NCBI GenBank assembly: GCA_014904845.1
Contig: MU119206.1
Coordinates: 496,001 to 560,000, forward strand
Source: Acephala macrosclerotiorum
Lineage: Eukaryota; Ascomycota; Leotiomycetes; Helotiales; Mollisiaceae
Reading direction: 5' to 3'
Length of the DNA: 64,000 nucleotides
Position numbers and translations under genes: made by a program
Shown: one piece after another, positions 11,619 to 21,874 of the stretch
How the letters are laid out: each line of letters begins with the position of its first letter
How positions within the stretch are numbered: position 1 is the first letter of the stretch
The notes under the pieces: generated by a model
Databases searched by the model: none
Told to the model about the DNA's origin: nothing
The model's input: only the letters and a program-made list of their open reading frames with translations

Positions 11619-12738
11619 GCCAACAATCTTACAGAATGAAGTTACGAGTCCACACTACATTTTCCTTGCGAGGCCGGCATTCACTCACTGTAAGAATTTT
11701 CTTGCTAAGTATATTTTTTTTTATCAAACCAAAACGGAAAGTTCATCAATTAAGTCTCGGATCATATGGAAAATCCCTGAACCTGTTGTCTGCCGTCGAC
11801 ATCAAAGATCAACGAGTCTCTTTACGGGGTTCGGAATGCTGCCGAAAAATAATCTTCTAATGTCGAGGCCCACAACTTCCAAAAGGCAAATTTTCTTGTC
11901 TAAATTATTTCTGGGTACGCGTTAAGGGTGGCTAAGCCTCATAAACAAGAAACTTCCCGCGATACGCTTGCGAGAGGGTTGCTGCTGCTGACGATGCAGA
12001 AATACTAACATGCAGAGGCACTATTAGCCTGATGCGAGCTGCGAACTGAATGTAATTAGTATCACTGTAGGACTGCCGACCTCCCAAAGGAAAGGAAGAT
12101 CTCAAAAGAAACAATTTCCAAATCTCACACCGCTAAAAGACCCTGACGAGCAGAGGATCTAGGGGTCAGAACCCCAAGAGATAAGATCGCCAAACAGTAA
12201 GACGAGCCCCCGGCAACAAGTTCCCGTCAGAGGCCGGATGAAGATGACACCGCCAAGAAGCTCAAGCTTCGTGAGAACAGCCTTGCGACATGTAGTTGTC
12301 GTCGTGGAATCTGCCTCGCATCTCAACAAGTTCTCCATTGTGGCAAGTCTTATGTAATGTCTCGTTCCCTTCGTAACCTCGAACGTCTCCGAAGAGCTGA
12401 GCCATTTTAACGGGGTAGAACCTTATGCGGGCCTTCAATCGCAGCCAATCCAGCACCCGGCATTCCCTTGCCGGTCAGACAGCAGTGCGATGAGACACGC
12501 GGCAGGATTGGTTCATTCCAAGCTCGACTGCGCCCAGTAAGTGCATGGTTCCCTCCTCAGCCATCGATACGACGCCGTGGGGTTTTAAAACGTGGTCCTC
12601 CCCAGCCTTCTAATCGGACTGTTGTCTCCTGTTTTCTTACCATCCTATCGCGCATACCTCCGTACATATCATACACATCTCTTCCAGTACTACTCAATCT
12701 CAATCATCAATCATCGTACATACATACACCATTTCAAT
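11619..12738. other. Intergenic 1.1 kb, nothing recognised
   Basis: Only short overlapping open frames with no domain are present. The last 150 bases are pyrimidine-rich and look like the leader of the small gene at 12739. Confidence 0.5.
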
Positions 12739-13047
12739 ATGCCTGCCCAAGAAGTTCAACAGCCCCAGGCCCAACAGATGGAGGTTCCCTCCCAGGTCGC
12801 CGTCAATGCCGAGCAGCCCGTATGTCCAGCCTTTCACCCCACCGAGCATTAATTCTTGTCGTGCTAATCAATCGCAGCGTGCCGTTGAGCAAATGACTGC
12901 CGAGCCCAGCATGCGTGGTGGTGACGGAGGAGATGTTTGCTGCGGCATGTAAGTTACAGCCTCTGCCATTCAACGTATGGTGTGCTGATGAAGTGATGTA
13001 GCTGTGCTGGTCTTGCCTGCTTCGAGTGCCTCGAGTGCTGCTGCTAA
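12739..13047 (+). CDS. Small cysteine-tailed CYSTM-like protein (65 aa)
   Basis: Three exons, 12739-12819, 12878-12948 and 13002-13047, give 65 aa. The N-terminal half is Gln/Pro-rich and probably disordered (MPAQEVQQPQAQQMEVPSQ). The C-terminus is a short hydrophobic, cysteine-packed module, VCCGICAGLACFECLECCC, directly before the stop. That layout matches CYSTM proteins, small tail-anchored or palmitoylated peptides linked to stress tolerance in fungi and plants. Intron borders are canonical and all phases agree. The two introns in so short a gene, with the Cys module split by the second, argue that it is real. The biological role here is inferred from the family only. Confidence 0.85.
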
Positions 13048-15239
13048 ACGCAAAGCCTAGTTACGATTGATGGATTGGATATATACCCTGGGAATACTTT
13101 CGTCGATGTTGGAGCAGTGGTAATTGGGAGGAAATTCGAGGAATCATGTACGAACAATGTATGGATTGGAAGTACAATGATTTTGATGCTCTTCCAAGCA
13201 TTGAAACAATGCAACTGCTGTTGATTTTCCCAACATGGATTTGTCAGAAGAAGTTGCGAAGAATAATTAGCAAAGTCTCTGACTGCCGAATGCTGGCGGG
13301 AAAGTTCCTTCTAGCTCTCAACATCGACAACATTTTGCCCTTGCTGTCGAATCTATGCGAGTTGTCCCATCTACCTGTTCTTGTCACTTCACCGCTATTC
13401 TTCGTTCGAAGTTGTGGTACCCGGAGTCTTTCCATCAGGCTGAGCTGAGACAGCTAGGCTTGTCCTACATCACAACGTTATGTACGTGTTCCGTGTACAA
13501 ACACACAATTGGCTACCTGAAGACATCTTGTGATGAATTGGGCAATCTTTCCCGTTCTAGAAATGCTGGCGTCCAGTCATGATGCATCAAATGCGCAGTC
13601 ACATTCGCAGCTAAGACCTGCTGATGTGGCGCCGCACAGCCTTACGAATACATGCAAGCTACTCGGCTTGACCTGGATTTTCTACACCCTTCTTGGAATT
13701 ATCTCCACTTTGAAGATTTCAAGATGTATGACGGAATCGTGCAATTGTTTTAGCTATTTTGAAAGATTGATGGCAAGGAAAAGCAGAATCTGAACGTCCT
13801 GACGATTGGATGCAGCCTTGCGACAGCATGGATGGGACCAAGGAACCCCAATGAACATCACCCCCGAGTTCTTGGATTTAGATATCGTTCTCCTCAGACT
13901 ATTCTTGGTTTCCCTTTCCGTCGCCCTCGCACCACGAAACAGCGGCCACGCAGCCGTGATCCTTTACAGCATGGCCTTTCCGCACGGAAGAGGTTGAGAA
14001 GTACGTCTACAAGGTCGACAATCGTGATACAGATATCTTCTCTAGTTGAATAGTGATACTTCAAGACTAAGACAATTTTCTCGGCCGGAAGAGCGTCCTT
14101 CCTGGACAATAGCTTGCAGTGTCGATGTAACCTATTCGATATTCAAACAGTATTTTGTTTGGCAACTTGGTCGTTTTGCGTGCTGTGTCGTTAGCTATTT
14201 CCCTTGAAGGATATGCTTTCATGATGTTGCTCCTACAAGTTTTCGGTGGTCGGTGGGATAGTCTCACTCACCATCTTGAGATATGGTGGTCCGACGAGCT
14301 AGCAAAGAGCAATTCGCAAGAAATTGTCTTACTGATAGTATCTCTGACATCATTCAGAGCATGTCGAATACCATCTCGAAACAAGGATCATCGCGACTTG
14401 TTTAGTGACTTGTTATCATGTGTCCCGCCCCCTGAATGCCACACGAGGACTCGGCAATATTCAACCATCGATTCAATAATTGTTGGTGGAGTGAAGTGTC
14501 TTGTTCTTTTCCTGTGTTTGGAATTATGTTTCTGTAAAAAACCTCTAGTCATTCCCTCTCAAATGAGGTGTTATTAAGCTTACACGCCCAACTCCTTCGA
14601 AGGAGAATGGGATATGTCGAAAGAGTAAATTGCTTCACCATTCACAAATCAAGGGAACGCATTCGCTTTATCAACCTGGTTAGTGTGAACTAAGCTTGCT
14701 GGGGAGCTGCTTACCGAAGGATGTACTTGCCCAGTTTCTGTCACTGGGATTCCTCATCATAATCGCGACAGCGGCTGCATAAGGATCCACGCCACAACCC
14801 GGCAGTAGGCCCGGTGATTTATGTTGAGTGGAGTCGGCCCTAAAGCCATTGTTGTCCACGGCACCAACCACCAAAAGCGGGGAGTGACTGGCTACCTGTC
14901 GATTGTCTCCACACCGTTGGTACGCGATTTATTAGTTGAGAGGGCAAAATGAGTGGTATTTGTGATGCTAATTTGCCCATCTAATTAAGTGGGAATGTTC
15001 CCTTAATAAAGTAAATTCACTGGTGCATCTAGACCAGCTTAGACTGCCCATATGAGCCGATGCTCGATCAAGCGTGCGGCTTCATTTCAATATCGAACGA
15101 TGTCTTAGCGCGCTCTCCTCCAATATCCCCTAATTACGGGATCTCGACTGACACGATTGATTTGTTTAACATCAGGCCTCGGTGATGAAAGTGTGTCAAA
15201 CCTTAGCTTCTTCAGAAGTCTGACTTTGAATACTTACCC
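13048..15239. other. Gene-poor 2.2 kb, nothing recognised
   Basis: Open frames reach 140 codons (14155-14577, plus strand) but show no domain and carry no convincing splice partners. Decayed sequence is possible. Confidence 0.4.
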
Positions 15240-16733
15240 AGTCACTAGGGGGGATAGTATTGGGATCATCAGTTGCGGAATACCCTGACGATTGAACTAC
15301 GATAACTCCTTCCCGGAATAACATCAGTCAATGCCAGCATTCAAGCCATCGTATTGCACAATATCTGCCTCATCACAATTTAGAATCCTGGTCATGCTCA
15401 CAGCATCCATGCGACGCACGTTGCCAAATGGTGTTACCACGATCACATGACCCCATTTAAGATTTCTAGCGTCATAGACTCTGTGCTTGATGTCGTTGAG
15501 GACCATAGTAAGTACATCTACTAGAAAAACAGGACAATAAGCACCTAGGAGTTCATTGAGATCAGTGCCAAATTGAACAGGTGGATCGAAAACACCCCTT
15601 TGAGCTTGTGAAATTTTTACAACAGTGATCGATATCGTTTCGGTTGCACTAAACTGGCCGAAAGTTTCGAAAATCTGCAATAAAATTGGTTAGACTTACA
15701 TTCCTATAATTCCCAACGAAATTTGAAAGGTATAACGAACGCTATGGTTCCGTGAGGCATACCACTGGGGGACCAATCAGTTCCAGCCTCGTCACGAATG
15801 AATGGTGATTCAATGAAGGCAAGCCCATTCACGCCGCTGCCTGGGAATAGCCAAGCTGGATACTTTTATGGAAAGTGTAGCAAGCTTGGTAAGCCCGCGC
15901 CGATTAGAAACACAATTTGGATACATGTCCAGCGAAACTTACTGCACTACCCGTCCAACCACAGTCAATGATGTAGATTCGATTCTCACCAAGACTTTCG
16001 ATTTCGTGTGTAAACGTGTTGATATTGGTAGGAGGATGCACCACAGGCGGTTGGGAAAGGGCCATGACGTCTATTGGTCTGTGAGGATCCTGGGTGTAGC
16101 CGCCGTTCTCAGGGGAGCTCTGACTTGTAAAGGCTCCTCTCTGGACCCATCACGAGCATTAGAGTAGTTCTGAGGGATGTCTCTATGAGCACGATTCTGT
16201 TTATCTAAGGATCGGAAGGGTATCATAGAAGGTGAGCTCGCGCAGTTTGAAGAATGCGGCTTTGCATCGCCAATGAACTTCGGTGCAATGCCAGCCACCT
16301 AATCACAATTAGCAACACTATATTTCTGCTTTATTTGATGACTTACGGCAGGGTCCTTTTTGTACTCTTCGACTTGAGTTGAATTCAGACTTTGCATCCA
16401 AAACGACGTATAATTTGCTGCGGGGGCATCAGACACCCACAACGGGGAAGGATTTGTTTCCTCTTTCAGTCTTTCGGTGAAGCTCGTGATGACATCTCGA
16501 GAGGTGTCGTAATTGGGAATGATCACATAAAGTGTGGGCGTTGCTGCGGCGATGGTCGTGGACGAAGTGATAGTTGTTGTAGCCTTGAAGCTGCAGGTCT
16601 CAGCTGTCGCACAGGCTGTGGTAGTCATTATACTAGTCTTACCTCCTAAGATATTAAGAAAGTAGACTGAGGAGACTGTGGAACCCGTCACTGTAGTATT
16701 CAAGGGCATGAGACCATACGGCCCACAGCCACG
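15240..16733 (-). pseudogene. Degenerate subtilisin-like (S8-type) protease gene
   Basis: Reading the minus strand, a Thr/Ser-rich N-terminal part (16709 downwards, MPLNTTVTGSTVSSVYFLN) is followed by a pro-domain-like stretch ending NSTQVEEYKKDPA. An intron (16353-16300 region) follows, then VAGIAPKFIGDAKP. The frame breaks near 16150. Downstream, IYIIDCGWTGSA (about 15960) resembles the catalytic Asp box and SGMPHGT (about 15760) the His box of subtilases. The segment 15680-15324 holds VLNDIKHRVYDARNLKWGHV, and LLREGVIVVQSSGYSA appears near 15300. No GTS-type Ser box was found. The frameshift and the missing Ser motif argue for a decayed or inactive copy. The family assignment rests on short motifs and is moderate. 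Confidence 0.5.
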
Positions 16734-18521
16734 GAAGACTCTTACTCAATCTTTGTGTGTGCTGCGCGCGAAGCAGGCAAACCTTCTTGATATAGAAGAG
16801 TGATTAAAGATAAGATGCTTTATTGTAAAGTGTATGAAGAAGGTTAGAGGCGGAGGGTGGTAGTAAGAGTATGAAGGAAGGATAGAGGAGGTTGGCAGGG
16901 GAGTGGTCTAAATACAACAAGACTGCGGTCTTGGAATTGAGGCTTCGTTAGGAACCAACGGGGCGGGCGAATCTTGAATGGTGAAAACTTCCTAACATTT
17001 GAAGCGATGAGAGCGATGAATGATTCGCGTCTCAACATCTGCAATTTACTTGAAGGTAAGGTTTTGATAACTGTGCGATCTACAGCAGGCAGAAATCCAT
17101 TGTGATCATTCAGATTCAGCTGCGAAAAGACTTCTGTAAGGTGTATCTTGCTTCTACAGCATCATCTCGGGATCTCATTCTGAGAATTCTCAGTGTTGAA
17201 GTTTTTCATCTCTTGAGGAAACTCGACTTCGAAGGTATTCATCTCCGAAGAACTTCACATCAATCGTACTACGAAACCTAGCTCCTGCGTCTGCTTTAAC
17301 TATAAGACACGCTAATAAAGTAGTAGAGATAGGTGTAATGTGGAGATCGGCCTCGAAGCAGTTGCCATGCGATAAGCTAACTATAGGCATAATTTTGATG
17401 AGCATCCGATTAGGGGATGTTCTCATTGTTAGGCACTGTTGTGAAATAGACATGATAGAAATGGCTACTGGTGAGTGTCCATTTCGTAGCCTCATCCACG
17501 GTTGACGTCTCCAAATAAGCAGGGCAACAACTGTTTGATACCAGAGGTCACATTGTGACGAGATTGCGCTTGCTCGACTTCTCAAGAATGTGCCAGGCAG
17601 ATGACTTCCATCATAGAGATGTTTGTCAAATCACGGCTTCCCATAACTTTCAGTGCGATATGAATATAACGCCCAGCAGTTTGTCCGGAAACTTTCAATA
17701 CCTGCAAATCTCCAGCCTTCGGTACACAAAACACTGCAATGAAGAACCTGGAGCTGTTGTACGGGACCAATACAGACATCGAGACTGCTGATTATCTGAA
17801 AATGACCCTGCTATTTAGTAGGCATTGAGAGTGTGTTTTCAACACGCACTACATTCCCCATGCGTCTGTGCTTCGAGAATAATACAACCACGAGTAGGCT
17901 ATAAGACCCGATCACGGACTTCCCACTCAAAAGGCATAGTACATGGCCTGATCATATCGAAGGTTCTCGGTTCTGGAAGCAGTATAGCATTTCCGAGCAG
18001 CGTCTGATAGGAACTGGCTTCCACCGAGCATCAAAGATACCGGTTCGAGACGAAAGCAGAGACAACATGCAGCAAATGATGGGACGAAAGGACGAAATAT
18101 CAGAAATTAAAACGGAAACAGTGTCTTGCAAGCATCGCAAGCAAAAACCACGCAAGTCGACAACAAATAATTTGACAGATACATGCGCTGAAAAGAACTT
18201 TTGTAAAATTGACACCTCTTGTAGAGCGAACTCCCTCATTCCAGTCCTCAGCCACTGCTCCAAGTTCGAAACGGTCATTTCCACTAAGTGAATGTCCGTA
18301 AACGCGCCTTCTCCCTACTAAACGAAGCGAAAGAACCAAGAGTAGAGCAACCTGAGAGCGAGGCTCGGACAACCTCGGTCGCAAATTTTCCGTCCTGCTT
18401 ATCGATAAAAAGCACCACCTCAGTCAGCAGAAAATACCCACCAACTAATCAACATCAACCACTCACGATCGTCCCATTTGCATCTTCAGCCTCCTAGCTC
18501 TTAAAATATATATCCTCTACC
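16734..18521. other. Gene-poor 1.8 kb, nothing recognised
   Basis: Several minus-strand frames of 60-131 codons (16844-17044, 17190-17585, 17582-17779, 17952-18284) have no recognisable domain. The region near 18290-18520 is probably the promoter of the hemerythrin-like gene. Confidence 0.4.
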
Positions 18522-18743
18522 ATGCCTCCGAACCAATCCAAAAGAAACCTCAATGCGCTCCTCCCTCCTCTCCTTAATTCCAATCATCACTCCACTCTTT
18601 CGGGGTGCTTCGACTTTGAGAACTTTCCAATCGATACCAGCAGTTCAGTATCCGATTTGCAGACGCAACTTCACCTGTTCCCCTCCCGCATTCCAGGATT
18701 TCAAAACCATAATGGCGGATCTTGGGAAGGAGGAGTTGGGTGA
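18522..18743 (+). promoter_or_regulatory. Overlapping upstream reading frame (73 codons)
   Basis: The first ATG after the leader (18522, context CTACCATGCC) opens a 73-codon frame in a different phase from the hemerythrin-like protein and overlaps its start at 18553. If translated, it would limit initiation at 18553 and could favour the downstream in-frame ATG at 18712. Confidence 0.45.
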
Positions 18744-19512
18744 GGTGGAACGACTAGCCAAGCCAACTTCGACCGAAGCCGAGATACTCAATGGCAACGA
18801 GGGAAGGGAAGAAGCGTTATGTGATAAGATGAAAGAAACTACCACCTCCTCAGACAAGAAAGAAGAAGTGAAGACAGAAGAGACGAAAGAGGAGCCACCG
18901 CTACCAAAACTCAGCGCCGCAGATTTCAGAGTCTACAACTCAATGGCCGAGCACATGGAGTATTTCGTGCGTTACCCCTCCCCCTCCCCCTCCCCCTCCC
19001 CCTCCCTACCTGCTCTCCCTCCACTTCCTCCTCAGACCAAAGGAGAAAAGAGACTGACAGACAAAAAAAAACAGCACAACCACTTCCGCCACTCCTGGAC
19101 CCTCCTCTACACCGCCTGCGAAACCAACAAACGCCCCGCGCAATTAAGCCTCCGCCAATTCCTCCAAACAGGCCTCAGTTTCGTCTCGCACCTCGAAACC
19201 CACCACTCAATAGAAGAGGCACACATATTCCCCGTCCTCGCGCGAAAAATGCCCGAATTCAAGTCCGGACGCAACGCAGCCGAACTATTGCGCCAACACA
19301 AAGAGATCCACGCAGGAATGGAACAATTCGAGGAGTATTTGGAGAGATGTAGGAGTGGAGAGACGGAGTTGGAATTGAGGGTTTTGAAGACGAAAATGGA
19401 TAGTTGGGGAGAGGTGTTGTGGAAACATTTGGAGCAGGAGGTTAGGACGTTGGGGGCGGAGAATATGAGGAGGTATTGGAGCTTGGAGGAAATGAGGAGG
19501 ATGCCAATGTGA
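18553..19512 (+). CDS. Hemerythrin-like (HHE cation-binding) domain protein
   Basis: HHE-domain proteins bind a di-iron centre through His and Glu residues on a four-helix bundle. Exons 18553-18966 and 19075-19512 give 283 aa. The N-terminus from 18553 is Arg/Ser-rich and hydrophobic (MRSSLLSLIPIITPLFRG), consistent with mitochondrial import. A second ATG at 18712 (MADLGKEELGEVERL) would give a form without it. An acidic Lys/Glu linker precedes the domain. Splicing joins the His-containing helix AEHMEYF to HNHFRHSWTLLYTAC; SHLETHHSIEEAHIFPVL and ELLRQHKEIHAGMEQFEEYL supply further His/Glu ligands. The intron is 108 nt with no stop in frame, so an unspliced reading would insert 36 residues in the middle of the iron-binding helix. 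The gene is convergent with noxR. Confidence 0.88.
   Translation: MRSSLLSLIPIITPLFRGASTLRTFQSIPAVQYPICRRNFTCSPPAFQDFKTIMADLGKEELGEVERLAKPTSTEAEILNGNEGREEALCDKMKETTTSSDKKEEVKTEETKEEPPLPKLSAADFRVYNSMAEHMEYFVRYPSPSPSPSPSLPALPPLPPQTKGEKRLTDKKKQHNHFRHSWTLLYTACETNKRPAQLSLRQFLQTGLSFVSHLETHHSIEEAHIFPVLARKMPEFKSGRNAAELLRQHKEIHAGMEQFEEYLERCRSGETELELRVLKTKMDSWGEVLWKHLEQEVRTLGAENMRRYWSLEEMRRMPM
18975..19007 (+). repeat. (CCCCTC)n microsatellite in an intron
   Basis: About five tandem CCCCTC units lie within the intron of the hemerythrin-like gene and form a long pyrimidine tract. Confidence 0.85.
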
Positions 19513-20001
19513 GTGGTAGAGGATAGAGAGAGGACTTGGGTCGATTAGGGGAGTTGGGTTGGCGTAGGATGGGGTTGGGGAGATAGGGGGTGTTGGTTGG
19601 TATATAATGTTTATGACATGCAACAAGGACTGGTATATTCGCGAGTGTTAGAACAAATGAGTGAGAATAGGCAATTGTATAACTACAACAAGCTCATTCA
19701 GATATGCAGAGCTGGATATCATTCTCCCAACCCATTTCATCAGATAGATACCCCCCAACCATCAATCAATCCACATACATGAGCCATTCGTCACAGACGC
19801 AGACCCAGCTCAGTAGTGCCACCCCCAACCTACTCCATGAATTATATATACGGGAAAAACACAAACTTTAGACTCCATCTCCAATCTAGGTTCTTTGATT
19901 GAACAATGCAAGATCGCTCGCTGGTATATATTCTTCGGTATGCAAAAACATATTCAAGGAAAAAGAGCCGAAATCATTACGTCGTGAAACGAAGCGCTTG
20001 C

Positions 20002-21874
20002 TTAGACTTCTTGTACCCAGACCTATTGCTTTGTTAGCATTTTTGAATTATGTGAGAAAAAAGAGGCAGGGATACTCACTTCCATCTTACCCATATCCAA
20101 ACGTTCCCTCCTCGCTGCCGACTTGACAGCCATAAGCACCATGTCCAAATCGTCCTGATCACCCATCGTGATCATGTCACCATTTGGCATATCCTCATCT
20201 CGGACCTTGATCTTGAAACGCTTGCGTAACCCGAACTTTTCTCTTATCTTGTCGACCAAATCGGGGAATTCAACCGCAGCTCCAATCATGATGTACCTCA
20301 CATCTTCAGCATGGACCTTCACTCGGATCTTGCGGATATCCGGTCTGCGAGACGAACCTCGTCCGCCAGCTGTTGAAGGAGCACGTGATCGTGGAGCAGG
20401 AGGTCCACGAGAGACCATCTCGAAGTCGTTCTCATCGAAGGAGCCGTCATCGTAGTCGCTAGCGTATTCTTCCTCTTCTTCGATGTAGCGCTGAGGTTGT
20501 TTTCGGCCATTTGGTCTACTGCCCCGGGAGTTTCGGGATCCGCCAGAATACATATCGTACAGCTCATCAGGGTAGGCATCCTCTTCCTCTTCTTCTGATC
20601 TTCTCCTCTGTGGCGGTGGCCGTTTGGTGTCCTGTTGTGAGTATTGTCTTGATGGTGGCCCTCTGGGTTCGGATGCTGTTCTCGTTGTGCCACGTCGTTG
20701 AGGTGGACTCCTCGCATCTTCCCGAGGATCCTCACGGACCTCGTATCTCTCACTGGGACGGGCCTTCTCAATGTTCAACTTGGCAGGCATCGGCTTTGGT
20801 CCATTTCGAACAGAAGCCCCGCGACTCATCTGGGCTGGCTGGGCTTTGTCGGCCTCGGGTGGCGGTGTGGGCGGGAACACATTTCGGCTGATTGGGGGTT
20901 CTGATTGTTGCCGCTTACTCGACAGACCTGGTTTGACGAGATTCGTAGCAGCGAAGGAGAGATTTTCTGGTGGTCGGTCGTCTTTGACGTCGAGTTTGCC
21001 AGCCTGTCTCAAGTCAGCACCATTCTGAAACGTGAAGCAAAAATCCAAAAATCCTCACATTCTTAATTTCCGAACCTGCAAATCCTGTGAAAGCATTTGC
21101 TCTATCGGAAGCAGCGACCAATCTAGCTTTGCCCAAGTAATCCTTTGTCTTCAAGTTCTTGACTTTGGCTTGGTTGGGCCTATATACGACTCCGACGGGA
21201 ATTGAGAAGACGGTATAACCCTAAGAACAGTTAGTAAAGTGGAGACAATACCTCAGTTTTCTGTTCATACCTCTGCTTCCTCCCTAATCGCCTCATCGAT
21301 GACATTGTGATCCTCGACAACCTTTTCCTTGACTGCAAAAGAGAAATCCTGCATTCCAGCTTCCTTTTGCTGGAGGTATATATAACAGAGACCACGGTTG
21401 AAAAGAACCTCGCAAGAATATAGCTTGAACATGAGACCGAGTTGTGCATAGTCGATCATGTTGTTCCCTCTCAGGTACAGAAGTGTGTCGTTGAAGTTCG
21501 CCAATGCCTCCTCGAAGTCGCCCACCAAGAAATTTGATACACCCTGCTGAAAGTATGCCACGGCGAGGTATTGATCAAGCCGCACTGCTCTCTGGTAGCA
21601 TTCGACCTGTGCATAATTAGCACTCACGTATCGGACGGCCAAGCAAAAATACGAACCGCTTTCTCATGCTCTCCAAGCGTGGCGTGAATGACACCACAAT
21701 TGAACAAAATCTTCGAGGTATCCGAAATGCCATCGAACTCCTTCAGCGCCTCGTCGAACTCATTATTGTCGTAGTGGGCAAGTGCTGCCACCCAGGTCTC
21801 GATTTCCTATTTTGAATGTCAGTGCCCTGCCCCAAAGTTTCCGCTTCCCAAAGTCCTCACCTGTTTCAAAGACA
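20002..21874 (-). CDS. noxR: NADPH oxidase regulator NoxR (p67phox homologue)
   Basis: NoxR activates fungal NoxA/NoxB together with Rac, driving ROS production for sexual development, hyphal fusion and host infection. Six exons (21874-21860, 21806-21657, 21606-21271, 21220-21059, 21003-20080, 20022-20002) sum to 535 aa. The first exon is 15 nt (MSLKQ) and the last 21 nt (VWVQEV). An N-terminal TPR region (EIETWVAALAHYDNNEFDEA; ILFNCGVIHATLGEHEKA; VAYFQQGVSNFLVGDFEEAL; LFNRGLCYIYLQQKEAGMQD) binds Rac in this family. An activation-like segment follows (GYTVFSIPVGVVYRP), then a long Pro/Arg/Glu-rich disordered linker. A C-terminal PB1 domain (RKIRVKVHAEDVRYIMIGAA ... DEDMPNGDMITMGDQDDLDM) carries the acidic OPCA-type motif. 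The gene appears intact. Confidence 0.95.

Noticed and set aside
21004..21058. 34-nt alternative intron in noxR with an earlier acceptor
   Set aside because: It is below the usual minimum intron size; the 55-nt version ending before GCTGGC keeps frame and is more plausible.
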